A stretch of 8,302 bases of DNA from Gammaproteobacteria bacterium (GCA_018609925.1 JAHEOG010000188.1:1-8302), one strand, 5' to 3'. Numbered from the stretch's first letter, positions 1 to 6,023 are shown. Numbers and translations: made by a program. The notes: generated by a model not told the origin, from the sequence alone.

Positions 1-942
1 AAGAAGATGGTCGAGGAGGGTAAGTACACCGACACCTGGAAGGTCGGTGGCGCCTCCAACTGGATGACCGCCTCGGTGGATCCCGACCGGGAGATGGTCT
101 ACGTCACCACCGGGAACCCCTCCCCGGACCTCTACGGCGAGATCCGCCCGGGTGACAACCGGTGGAGCGATTCCCTGGTGGCCATCGACGCCAACACCGG
201 CGAGATGAAGTGGGCCCACCAGTACCTGCCCCACGACGTCTGGGACCTGGACGCCGCCTCGCCGCCCATCCTGGCCAACGTCCCGGGCGAGGAGGGCAAG
301 GCCAAGCAGGTGGTCGTGACCGGCGGCAAGACCGGCTGGACCTACGTCCACAACCGGAGCAACGGCAACCTGATGTGCCGGTCCGAGAACATGGTTCCCC
401 ACGAGAACCTGTTCGCCCTGCCCACCAAGGAAGGCACCCGCATGCTGCCGGGCGCCAACGGTGGCGTGGAGTGGTCCCCCGGGGCCTATAGTCCCCAGAC
501 CCACATGGTCTACTACCTGAACCTCCACCAGCCCATGCACTACTCCGTGAAGGAGCAGGAGTACCAGGGCGGCGACCTGTGGCTGGGCGGCGCCTTCACC
601 CGCATCCCCGGCACCGAGCAGTGGGGTAATGTCACCGCGGTTGATATCCGCAACTGCGAGATCGCCTGGAAGCACAAGACCGAGAACCCCATGATCGGCG
701 GCGCGCTGGTCACAGCCGGCAACGTGGTCTTCACCGGTATGGGCAACGGCAACTTCACCGCGCTGAACGCCAAGACCGGTGATAAGCTCTGGCAGTTCCA
801 GGCCGGAGCCGGGGTGAACGCCGCGCCCATGGCCTTCGAGGTGGACGGCCAGCTGCACATCGCCGTCGCCGCCGGCGGCAACTTCCAGCTCGACTATCCC
901 CGCGGGGACTCCGTGCTGGTGTTCGCCCTGGACGAAGACTAG
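1..942 (+). CDS. PQQ-dependent dehydrogenase (quinoprotein, methanol/ethanol dehydrogenase-like), C-terminal part
   Basis: The frame is open from base 1, so this is the 3' part of a larger gene; about 313 residues are visible and the family is usually 550-600. Periplasmic enzymes of this beta-propeller family oxidise alcohols or aldehydes with PQQ. Numbering from the Met at base 7, the segment TGNPSPDL (35-42) matches the strand holding the metal-ligand Asn (N37), and RPGDNRW (47-53) is typical. HDVWDLD (76-82) holds the presumed catalytic Asp D80 and a second Asp, D82, two residues on. In XoxF and PedH that extra Asp coordinates a lanthanide; calcium MxaF enzymes have Ala there. Later blades show PGANGGVEWSPGAYSP and PMIGGALVTAGNVVFTG, both family-typical. 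The protein ends after the last blade with no CxxCH motif, so it is not a quinohaemoprotein and needs a separate electron acceptor. The substrate cannot be told. The family call is firm; lanthanide use is inferred. Confidence 0.88.
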   Translation, partial: KKMVEEGKYTDTWKVGGASNWMTASVDPDREMVYVTTGNPSPDLYGEIRPGDNRWSDSLVAIDANTGEMKWAHQYLPHDVWDLDAASPPILANVPGEEGKAKQVVVTGGKTGWTYVHNRSNGNLMCRSENMVPHENLFALPTKEGTRMLPGANGGVEWSPGAYSPQTHMVYYLNLHQPMHYSVKEQEYQGGDLWLGGAFTRIPGTEQWGNVTAVDIRNCEIAWKHKTENPMIGGALVTAGNVVFTGMGNGNFTALNAKTGDKLWQFQAGAGVNAAPMAFEVDGQLHIAVAAGGNFQLDYPRGDSVLVFALDED

Positions 943-954
943 CCCCACTTCCGG

Positions 955-960
955 TACAAT
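955..960 (+). promoter_or_regulatory. possible -10 box upstream of the cupredoxin gene
   Basis: TACAAT matches the sigma-70 -10 consensus at 5 of 6 positions just after the dehydrogenase stop. No acceptable -35 hexamer lies 16-18 nt upstream, so the call is weak. If used, the transcript would start near base 967 and carry the palindrome at 973-1000 at its 5' end. Confidence 0.25.
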
Positions 961-972
961 GACGGGGCCGAT

Positions 973-1000
973 CGCCGCCGGGCCGTACGGCCCGGCGGCG
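973..1000 (+). terminator. perfect GC-rich palindrome, likely terminator hairpin of the dehydrogenase gene
   Basis: CGCCGCCGGGCCGT is followed directly by its exact reverse complement: a 14-bp perfect inverted repeat that can form a 12-bp stem with a 4-nt loop. It starts 31 bases after the dehydrogenase stop. No U-tract follows immediately; the nearest T-run is at 1020-1024. It could therefore be a stem-only terminator, a bidirectional barrier, or a leader hairpin of the next gene. Confidence 0.5.
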
Positions 1001-1047
1001 CTTCGTTGGAGCCATCTGCCTTTTTAGCGAACGAGCGAGGAAACCGA

Positions 1048-1752
1048 ATGCGTATTCTAGCCCTGTTGATGGCGCTGCTCCTTCTCGGGGCCTGCGGCAA
1101 CAGCAACGGAGAGGCCCAGGAGGCCCAAAGCACCACCGAGTCTTCCCGGACGGAATCCAGCGAGCCAACCGGGCAAGCGAGCGGCTCCACCGGCGCCGAT
1201 GAGCCGACCCGGACCGCCCAGGCCTCGGACAACGGAGCCGACGCCGGCGCGGACTCCCAGCAGGGGGCCGAGGAGTTAGAGAAGCTCACCCCCGGCTGGA
1301 TGGGAACCGAGGACGGCCGGGTGGCCTTCGACGTGATCGCCGCCTGGAGCTCCCAGAACAACGGCTGGAACTTCAACGGCTACGCCAACGGCGAGATCAC
1401 CGTGGTGGTGCCGGCGGGATGGCGGGTTTCCATCGAGTTCGCCAGCAAGGACGGCAACTACCCCCACAGCCTGGTGGTCATCGACGATCCCCGTCCCGAG
1501 GGCAGCCTGCCGCCCAAGGCCGGGCGCGAGGCCGCAGCGTTCTCCCGGGCCTATACCTCCAAGCCCACCCAGGGCATGCGCTCCGGCAAGGAAGGCCGAA
1601 TCTCCTTCAGCGCCGACGAGGCCGGCGACTACCTCTGGTACTGCGGTGTCCCGGGCCACGGTCCCGCCGGCATGTGGGTCGGTTTCAAGGTGAGCGCGGA
1701 GGCGGACAAGCCGTACGTTTTGAAGGAGCCGGAGGCGGAAGGCCGGACCTGA
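1048..1752 (+). CDS. sulfocyanin-like blue-copper lipoprotein
   Basis: A predicted 234-residue lipoprotein that should carry electrons in the periplasm through a type-1 copper site. The ATG at 1048 is chosen because GAGGA at 1037-1041 is a well-placed ribosome site and because it yields a clean lipoprotein signal (Arg2, hydrophobic 3-15, lipobox LGAC with C16). A TTG further upstream would spoil this. Residues 17-80 form a low-complexity Ser/Thr/Glu/Gly/Ala linker that would tether the domain away from the membrane. Residues 84-217 form a cupredoxin domain with sulfocyanin-type segments FNGYANGEITVVVPAGW and YLWYCGVPGHGPAGMW. Candidate copper ligands are H140, C199, H204 and M209. Residue +2 after the lipid Cys is Gly, not Asp, which favours the outer membrane under the E. 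coli Lol rule. It lies 105 nt after the quinoprotein gene and may be its electron partner; that is inference. Other small cupredoxins are possible, but the spacing and motif favour sulfocyanin. Confidence 0.8.
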   Translation: MRILALLMALLLLGACGNSNGEAQEAQSTTESSRTESSEPTGQASGSTGADEPTRTAQASDNGADAGADSQQGAEELEKLTPGWMGTEDGRVAFDVIAAWSSQNNGWNFNGYANGEITVVVPAGWRVSIEFASKDGNYPHSLVVIDDPRPEGSLPPKAGREAAAFSRAYTSKPTQGMRSGKEGRISFSADEAGDYLWYCGVPGHGPAGMWVGFKVSAEADKPYVLKEPEAEGRT

Positions 1753-1758
1753 TCCGGC

Positions 1759-1781
1759 CCGCCCCCGGGCGGTTTGCCCGG
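1759..1781 (+). terminator. overlapping alternative hairpins after the cupredoxin gene
   Basis: CCGCCC (1759-1764) pairs with GGGCGG (1767-1772) and is followed by TTTG. Alternatively CCGGGC (1765-1770) pairs with GCCCGG (1776-1781) around a 5-nt loop. The two stems share bases and exclude each other. The T-run is only three bases long, so this is at best a weak intrinsic terminator. Confidence 0.33.
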
Positions 1782-1803
1782 CTCACAGCGCAGGCCCTAT
1801 ACT
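1774..1803 (+). promoter_or_regulatory. candidate sigma-70 promoter for the protease-trpS-scpAB-rluB operon
   Basis: TTGCCC (1774-1779, 4 of 6 matches to the -35 consensus) and TATACT (1798-1803, 5 of 6 to the -10) are separated by 18 nt. The expected start site is around base 1810, which is the A of the protease ATG. That would make the operon mRNA leaderless, consistent with the lack of any Shine-Dalgarno sequence there. Confidence 0.42.
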
Positions 1804-1809
1804 TCCGCG

Positions 1810-2508
1810 ATGGACCTCAACCTTGTTCAGATCGCCGTTGCGGCCGTCGTCCCCGTTCTGTTCGCGATAACCCTGCATGAGGTAGCCCATGGCTGGGTAG
1901 CCCGATACTTCGGCGACGACACGGCCTTCGTCATGGGCCGGCTCAGCCTGAACCCCATCAAGCACGTGGATCCCGTGGGCACCGTGGCCCTGCCCGCGGG
2001 TCTGCTCGTCCTCGGCTACGTTACCGGCAGCCTGATCCCGATATTCGGCTGGGCCAAGCCGGTTCCGGTCCAGTTCGGCAACCTGCGCAAGCCCAAGCAG
2101 GACATGATCTGGGTGGCCCTGGCCGGACCCGGAACCAACCTGGGGATGGCGGTCTTCTGGGCGCTGATTGCGGGGGGCTCGGGGGTCCTCTTCCCCTCGG
2201 GATCGCTGGCGTTCACCTTCCTGGTGGTTATGGGCGTGATCGGGATCTACATCAACCTGATCCTCATGATCCTTAACCTGCTGCCGCTGCCCCCGCTGGA
2301 CGGGGGACGGGTGGCTGTCGGCCTATTGCCCCAGGGGGCGAGCCGCTGGGTCTCCTACCTGGAGCCCTTCGGCCTGCCCATCCTGCTGATCCTGCTGTTC
2401 ACCGGCGCCCTGGGCACCATCCTGGTCCCCCCCTTCCTTTTCCTGTTCGGTCTGCTGTTCGGGTTCTCGGGATTGGACCCGGACCTCCTCCGAGGCATCT
2501 TCGGATAA
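1810..2508 (+). CDS. site-2 protease family (M50) intramembrane metalloprotease
   Basis: A 232-residue membrane protein of the short M50 family, zinc proteases that cut inside the membrane. Helix 1 holds the zinc motif HEVAH (23-27, catalytic E24). NPIKHVDPVG (48-57), the GWAKPVPV loop (80-87) and AGPGTNLGMA (105-114) are family-typical. NLLPLPPLDGGR (156-167) carries the third zinc ligand D164. Hydrophobic stretches at about 5-22, 60-80, 100-122, 133-158 and 195-225 suggest five or six membrane segments. There is no PDZ domain, unlike RseP. The ATG at 1810 is preferred because homologues start just before helix 1; a TTG at 1774 would add 12 unlikely residues. No ribosome site precedes it (see the promoter entry). 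trpS begins 6 nt after its stop. Members next to trpS-scpA-scpB are common in proteobacteria, but I know of no defined substrate. Confidence 0.9.
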   Translation: MDLNLVQIAVAAVVPVLFAITLHEVAHGWVARYFGDDTAFVMGRLSLNPIKHVDPVGTVALPAGLLVLGYVTGSLIPIFGWAKPVPVQFGNLRKPKQDMIWVALAGPGTNLGMAVFWALIAGGSGVLFPSGSLAFTFLVVMGVIGIYINLILMILNLLPLPPLDGGRVAVGLLPQGASRWVSYLEPFGLPILLILLFTGALGTILVPPFLFLFGLLFGFSGLDPDLLRGIFG

Positions 2509-2514
2509 GGCTCC

Positions 2515-3744
2515 ATGGATAATCCGCCCCAAAACCAAAGAATCCTCTCGGGCATGCGCCCCACGGGGCGCCTCCACCTGGGCCACCTGCACGGGGTACT
2601 GAAGAACTGGCAGCGCCTCCAGCAGGGCAACGACTGCTTCTTCTTCGTGGCCGACTGGCATGCCCTGACCACCAGCTACGAGGATCCGGCGGGGATCCCC
2701 GAGGCCACCTGGGAGATGCTCCTGGACTGGCTGGCGGTGGGCATCGACCCCGAACGGGCGACCCTGTTCGTCCAGTCGGCGATCAAGGGCCACGCCGAGC
2801 TCCACCTCCTGCTGGCGATGATCACCCCCCTGCCCTGGCTGGAGCGGGTACCGACCTTCAAGGAGCAGCAGGAGCAGCTCGGCGACCGCAACCTGGCCAC
2901 CTACGGCTTCCTCGGCTACCCGCTGCTCCAGAGCGCCGATATCCTCATCTACAAGGCGGACGGGGTCCCCGTGGGCGAGGATCAGCTCTCCCACCTCGAC
3001 GTCACTCGCCAGCTCGCCCGGCGCTTCAACTGGCTCTACGGCCGCGAGCCGGACCACGGGGAGCGGGTCGCGGAGAGCCTGGGCCGGATGGCCAAGAAGG
3101 CGGCCTCCCGCTTCAAGGGCCTGCGCTCGGCCTGGCAGGAGGAGGGCGACGAGGCGGCGCTGGCCGAGGGCAAGGCCCTGCTGGCCGAGCAGGCGAGCCT
3201 GGGCCCGGAGGACCGCGAGCGGCTCCTGGGCGAGCTGGAGGGCCGGGGCATCGAGATCCTGCCCGAGCCCGAGCCCCTGCTGACCCCGGAATCCCGCTTC
3301 CCCGGCCTCGACGGGCGCAAGATGTCGAAGTCCTACGGCAATACCGTCAGCCTGCGGGAGGATCCCGAGCAGGTCCGCGAGCGCATCCGCACCATGCCCA
3401 CTGACCCCGCCCGGGTCCGGCGCTCCGATCCCGGCACCCCGGAGAAGTGTCCCGTCTGGGACTTCCACCGGATCTATTCCGACGAGGCGACCCGAGCCTG
3501 GGCCTACGAGGGGTGCACCACCGCCGGCATCGGCTGCGTCGACTGCAAGGGCCCGGTCATCGAGTCGGTCCTGGCCGAGCAGGCCCCCATCCGGGAGCGC
3601 GCGGCCGAGCTGGAGCAAAACCCGGCCCGGGTGCGGGAGCTCGTCGCCGAGGGCAACCGCCGGGCCGCCGAGGTGGCCGAGGAGACCCTGACGGAGGTCC
3701 GTGGCGCCATGGGGCTGGGGTCCCCGGAGGCCGGCGGCGGATGA
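2515..3744 (+). CDS. trpS: tryptophan--tRNA ligase with a helical insertion and four-cysteine motif
   Basis: Charges tRNA-Trp in the cytosol. The 409-residue protein is longer than a typical bacterial TrpRS (about 330). It has the class I signatures HLGH (21-24) and KMSKS (269-273), with GMRPTGRLHLGH and LLTPESRFPGLDGRKMSKSYGNT around them. Two features stand out. First, about 70 extra Ala/Glu/Arg-rich, probably helical residues lie at 177-248, between RFNWLYG and the strand leading to KMSKS. Second, C312, C334, C341 and C344 have spacing C-x21-C-x6-C-x2-C in the anticodon-binding part, close to the 4Fe-4S motif known from Thermotoga maritima TrpRS. The ATG at 2515 follows the protease stop by 6 nt and has only a weak AAGG (2507-2510) four bases upstream, so coupling is likely. 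The last bases overlap scpA as ATGA. Confidence 0.95.
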   Translation: MDNPPQNQRILSGMRPTGRLHLGHLHGVLKNWQRLQQGNDCFFFVADWHALTTSYEDPAGIPEATWEMLLDWLAVGIDPERATLFVQSAIKGHAELHLLLAMITPLPWLERVPTFKEQQEQLGDRNLATYGFLGYPLLQSADILIYKADGVPVGEDQLSHLDVTRQLARRFNWLYGREPDHGERVAESLGRMAKKAASRFKGLRSAWQEEGDEAALAEGKALLAEQASLGPEDRERLLGELEGRGIEILPEPEPLLTPESRFPGLDGRKMSKSYGNTVSLREDPEQVRERIRTMPTDPARVRRSDPGTPEKCPVWDFHRIYSDEATRAWAYEGCTTAGIGCVDCKGPVIESVLAEQAPIRERAAELEQNPARVRELVAEGNRRAAEVAEETLTEVRGAMGLGSPEAGGG

Positions 3745-4625
3745 CCGCCGAGGAGGCCGTCGCCCGGGTCGAGGGGGAGCCCTTCGTCCAGCTCCCCGAT
3801 GACCTCTACATCCCGCCCGAGGCCCTGGAGGTCTTCCTGGAGTCCTTCGAGGGCCCACTGGACCTGCTGCTCTACCTGATCCGCCGGCACCGACTCGACA
3901 TCTCCACCATCTCCATCGAGGCGGTGGCCCGGCAGTACATGGACTACGTGGAGCTCATGCGCCAGGCCCGTCTGGACCTGGCCGGGGAATACCTGGTCAT
4001 GGCGGCCACCCTGGCCGAGATGAAATCCCGGGCCCTGCTGCCCCGCCCGGCGCCCGCCGCGGAGGAGGAAGAGGCCGATCCGCGGGCCGACCTGATCCGC
4101 CGCCTGCAGGAGTACGAGCGCTTCAAGGAGGCCGCCGAGGCGCTGGACCGCCGGCCCCGGGCCGAGCGGGATTTCCACATCGCCCGTGCTGCCCCGTCCG
4201 ACGACGGGCAGCGTCCTCTGCCGGAGGCGAGCCTCTCCGAGCTTTTGGAGGCCTTCCGGGGGGCTCTGCAGCGCAGCCGCCTCCATGAGGAGCACCACAT
4301 CGGCTCCCAGGGCCTTTCCGTGCGCGAGCGGATGAGCCAGATCCTGGCCCTTCTGGGGGATTCCTCCACGGTTCCCGGATCGGGGTCCGGAATGACGGAA
4401 GCCTGGGTTCCAGGGGATTCCGGCTCCGGGGCCGGAATGACGGAGGCGGGGGCCGACCACGGGAGGCAAAGCTCCAGCCTCCGGTTGGAGGACCTCCTCG
4501 ATCCCAGCGAGGGCCGGGAAGGCCTGGCCGTGACGTTCCTGGCGCTGCTGGAGCTTGCGAAGGCCCAGCTCGTGGAGCTCTACCAGGTGGCCGCCCTGAC
4601 ACCATTGCATATCCGTAAGTCATGA
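3741..4625 (+). CDS. scpA: segregation and condensation protein A, with repeat-derived insertion
   Basis: Kleisin subunit that, with ScpB, bridges the SMC heads in chromosome condensation and segregation. The 294 residues exceed the usual 240-270. The N-terminal SMC-binding region contains FEGPLDLLLYLIRRHRLDI (about 36-54), and then EYLVMAATLAEMKSRALLPR (about 84-103). An acidic and charged linker follows, then the C-terminal winged helix with VRERMSQILALL (about 194-205) and SLRLEDLLDPSEGREGLAVTFLALLEL. Between these winged-helix halves, residues about 206-243 have no counterpart I know of. They carry a duplicated Gly/Ser-rich peptide, G-S-G-S-G-M-T-E-A and then G-S-G-A-G-M-T-E-A, 15 residues apart, encoded by two REP-like units (see 4356-4446). 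The frame stays open, so the gene is probably functional, with a longer loop. The start ATG overlaps the trpS stop as ATGA; the 3' end overlaps an ATG in the same way. Confidence 0.95.
   Translation: MTAEEAVARVEGEPFVQLPDDLYIPPEALEVFLESFEGPLDLLLYLIRRHRLDISTISIEAVARQYMDYVELMRQARLDLAGEYLVMAATLAEMKSRALLPRPAPAAEEEEADPRADLIRRLQEYERFKEAAEALDRRPRAERDFHIARAAPSDDGQRPLPEASLSELLEAFRGALQRSRLHEEHHIGSQGLSVRERMSQILALLGDSSTVPGSGSGMTEAWVPGDSGSGAGMTEAGADHGRQSSSLRLEDLLDPSEGREGLAVTFLALLELAKAQLVELYQVAALTPLHIRKS
4356..4446 (+). repeat. two REP-like units inside the scpA coding sequence
   Basis: Unit 1 runs from GGGGATTCC (4356-4364) to GGAATGACGG (4389-4398). Unit 2 runs from GGGGATTCCGGC (4413-4424) to GCCGGAATGACGG (4431-4443), with an 8-bp ATTCCGGC/GCCGGAAT stem and a 6-nt loop. 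Both share the layout and orientation of the palindromes at 7205-7233, 7516-7543 and 7648-7675. The GGAATGACGG motifs are 45 nt apart, so both are read in the same frame as G-M-T-E. Confidence 0.85.
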
Positions 4626-4630
4626 GCTAG
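4622..4630 (+). other. ATG-AGC-TAG: expected scpB start followed by an in-frame stop
   Basis: An ATG overlaps the scpA stop as ATGA, exactly like the trpS/scpA junction, and lies in the scpB frame. Its third codon is TAG. The codons after TAG read D-Q-A-R-L-V-R-V-V-E-A-A-L-F-A-A, which matches the usual first helix of ScpB. So scpB homology continues right up to the stop. One base change (for example CAG to TAG) would explain it; reinitiation, readthrough or a sequence error are alternatives. Confidence 0.7.
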
Positions 4631-4654
4631 GATCAGGCCCGGCTGGTCCGCGTC

Positions 4655-5260
4655 GTGGAGGCCGCGCTGTTCGCCGCCAACGAGGCGCTGCCCCTGAGCC
4701 GACTCCAGAAGCTCTTCGAGGAGGACCAGGCGCCCACCCGGGGCGAGCTGGAGGCGGCCCTGGCCGATCTGGAGCGCGCCTACGCCGACCGCGGGGTCCG
4801 CCTCGTCGCCACCGGCGGGGGCTACCAGTTCCAGACCGATCCCGAGACCAACCCCTGGATCCAGCGCCTGTTCCACGGCCGCAGTCCCCGGCTGTCCCGC
4901 GCGGTCCTGGAGACCCTGGCCATCATCGCCTACCGCCAGCCCGCAACCCGCGCGGAGATCGAGGACATCCGGGGGGTGAGCCTCAGCTCGGGGGTCCTGA
5001 AGACCCTGACCGAGCGCGGCTGGGTGCGGGTCGTGGGCCGCAAGGAGGTGCCGGGCCGCCCTTCCCTGTACGGCACCACCCCGGCCTTTTTGAGCTATTT
5101 CGGCCTGGAGTCCCTGGAGGACCTGCCGCCGTTGAAGGAGATCCCCGAGGGAACGGCCGACGAGTGGCTGGAGCGGATCGGCCAGGAGGAGCTGCCGCTC
5201 TCCGACGAGCCCGGGGAGGAAGAGCCCACGGAGGAAGCCGAGCCCGGGGACGATGAGTGA
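4655..5260 (+). CDS. scpB: segregation and condensation protein B (start uncertain)
   Basis: The ScpB dimer binds ScpA and completes the SMC-ScpAB complex. The reading frame encodes two winged-helix domains, with the conserved core LSRAVLETLAIIAYRQPATR and EIEDIRGV, then GRKEVPGRPSLYGTTPAFLSYFGL and LEDLPPL, and an acidic tail from about residue 185. From GTG 4655 the product has 201 residues, within the family range. However, that start removes the first half of helix 1, whose codons are present upstream back to a TAG at 4628-4630. No Shine-Dalgarno sequence is well placed for GTG 4655. AGGA at 4629-4632 sits 10 nt before a CTG at 4643 in the same frame, which is another possible start. The natural coupled start is probably ATG 4622, blocked by the TAG. 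The 3' end overlaps rluB by 8 nt (ATGAGTGA). Confidence 0.88.
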   Translation: MEAALFAANEALPLSRLQKLFEEDQAPTRGELEAALADLERAYADRGVRLVATGGGYQFQTDPETNPWIQRLFHGRSPRLSRAVLETLAIIAYRQPATRAEIEDIRGVSLSSGVLKTLTERGWVRVVGRKEVPGRPSLYGTTPAFLSYFGLESLEDLPPLKEIPEGTADEWLERIGQEELPLSDEPGEEEPTEEAEPGDDE

Positions 5261-5987
5261 GCGCATCCAGAAGGCCCTGGCCCGAGCGGGGGTAGCCAGC
5301 CGGCGCCAGGCCGACCGCTGGGTGGCCGAGGGACGGGTCAGCGTCAACGGCGAGCCGGCCGCAACCGGGCAATGCGTGGAGCCCGGCGACCGCGTCGCCG
5401 TGGATGGCCGGGGGGTGAGCCTGGCGAACGGGCAGCGTGAGAGCCGCTGCCTGGCCTACCACAAGCCCGAGGGCGAGATCTGCACCCGCTCCGACCCGCA
5501 AGGCCGGCCCACTGTTTTCGACCGCCTACCCGAGCCGGACGCGGGGCGTTGGATCACGGTGGGCCGGCTGGACCTCAACTCCAGCGGCCTGCTGCTGGTG
5601 ACGAACGAGGGCGAGCTGGCCAACGCCCTGATGCACCCCAGCCGGGAGATCGAGCGGGAGTACCTGGCCCGGGTCCGCGGCGATCCCTCCGACGCCATCC
5701 TGGAAAGGCTGGAAGCCGGGGTGGCCCTCGACGACGGCCCTGCCCGCCTGTACCGGGCCCGGCGTACCGGGGCGCGGGCCCGCAACGCCACCCTGCGCCT
5801 GGTGATCCGGGAGGGCCGCAAACGCGAGGTCCGGCGCCTGCTGGAGGCTGTGGGCCATCCCGTCAGCCGCCTGCGGCGCAACCGCTTCGGCCCGGTCCGG
5901 CTGCCCGAGGACCTGCCCCCGGGGAGCTGGCGGGAGCTCGCAGAGGACGAGCTGGCGGACCTGCGGCGCGCGGTGGGAAGGGAGTAG
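5253..5987 (+). CDS. rluB: 23S rRNA pseudouridine synthase, RluB type
   Basis: Converts a uridine near position 2605 of 23S rRNA (E. coli numbering, known for RluB) to pseudouridine during ribosome assembly. The 244-residue protein has an N-terminal S4 RNA-binding domain (about 1-60: SERIQKALARAGVASRRQAD, then GRVSVNG). The RsuA/RluB-type catalytic domain follows, with GRLDLNSSGLLLVTNEGEL (104-122; catalytic Asp D107) and the C-terminal motif EGRKREVRRLLEAVGHPVSRL. The segment CLAYHKPEGEICTRSDPQG favours RluB over RsuA, RluE and RluF, which lack this wording. It lacks the long charged C-terminal tail of E. coli RluB (about 290 residues). The ATG at 5253 overlaps the scpB end by 8 nt, giving the common scpA-scpB-rluB order. 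Its TAG stop runs straight into a heptamer repeat. Confidence 0.93.
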   Translation: MSERIQKALARAGVASRRQADRWVAEGRVSVNGEPAATGQCVEPGDRVAVDGRGVSLANGQRESRCLAYHKPEGEICTRSDPQGRPTVFDRLPEPDAGRWITVGRLDLNSSGLLLVTNEGELANALMHPSREIEREYLARVRGDPSDAILERLEAGVALDDGPARLYRARRTGARARNATLRLVIREGRKREVRRLLEAVGHPVSRLRRNRFGPVRLPEDLPPGSWRELAEDELADLRRAVGRE

Positions 5988-5988
5988 G

Positions 5989-6012
5989 CAGTTGGCAGTT
6001 AGCAGTTGGCAG
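5989..6012 (+). repeat. heptamer tandem repeat, array 1 (CAGTTGG units)
   Basis: CAGTTGG, CAGTTAG, CAGTTGG and a partial CAG follow each other with an exact 7-nt period, starting one base after the rluB stop. Same unit and orientation as array 2 at 6393-6458. Confidence 0.85.
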
Positions 6013-6023
6013 GAAGGACCCTT

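Noticed and set aside
959..1027. 22-codon open frame through the palindrome after the dehydrogenase gene
   Set aside because: No ribosome site, and its codons are dictated by the hairpin.
1006..1047. TTG at 1006 as the start of the cupredoxin gene
   Set aside because: It would place 14 residues before the lipoprotein signal and has no ribosome site, whereas ATG 1048 has GAGGA at the right distance.
2323..3858. Long minus-strand reading frame of about 511 codons opposite the end of the protease gene and trpS
   Set aside because: It lies antisense to well-recognised genes, is rich in Gly, Leu and Arg without any family motif, and is expected by chance in high-GC DNA.
3741..4625. scpA as a pseudogene broken by an insertion
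   Set aside because: The frame is open across the inserted repeats and the winged-helix half continues with conserved residues.
3504..5501. Several minus-strand open frames opposite scpA, scpB and rluB
   Set aside because: They are complements of conserved genes and show no domain signature or ribosome site.
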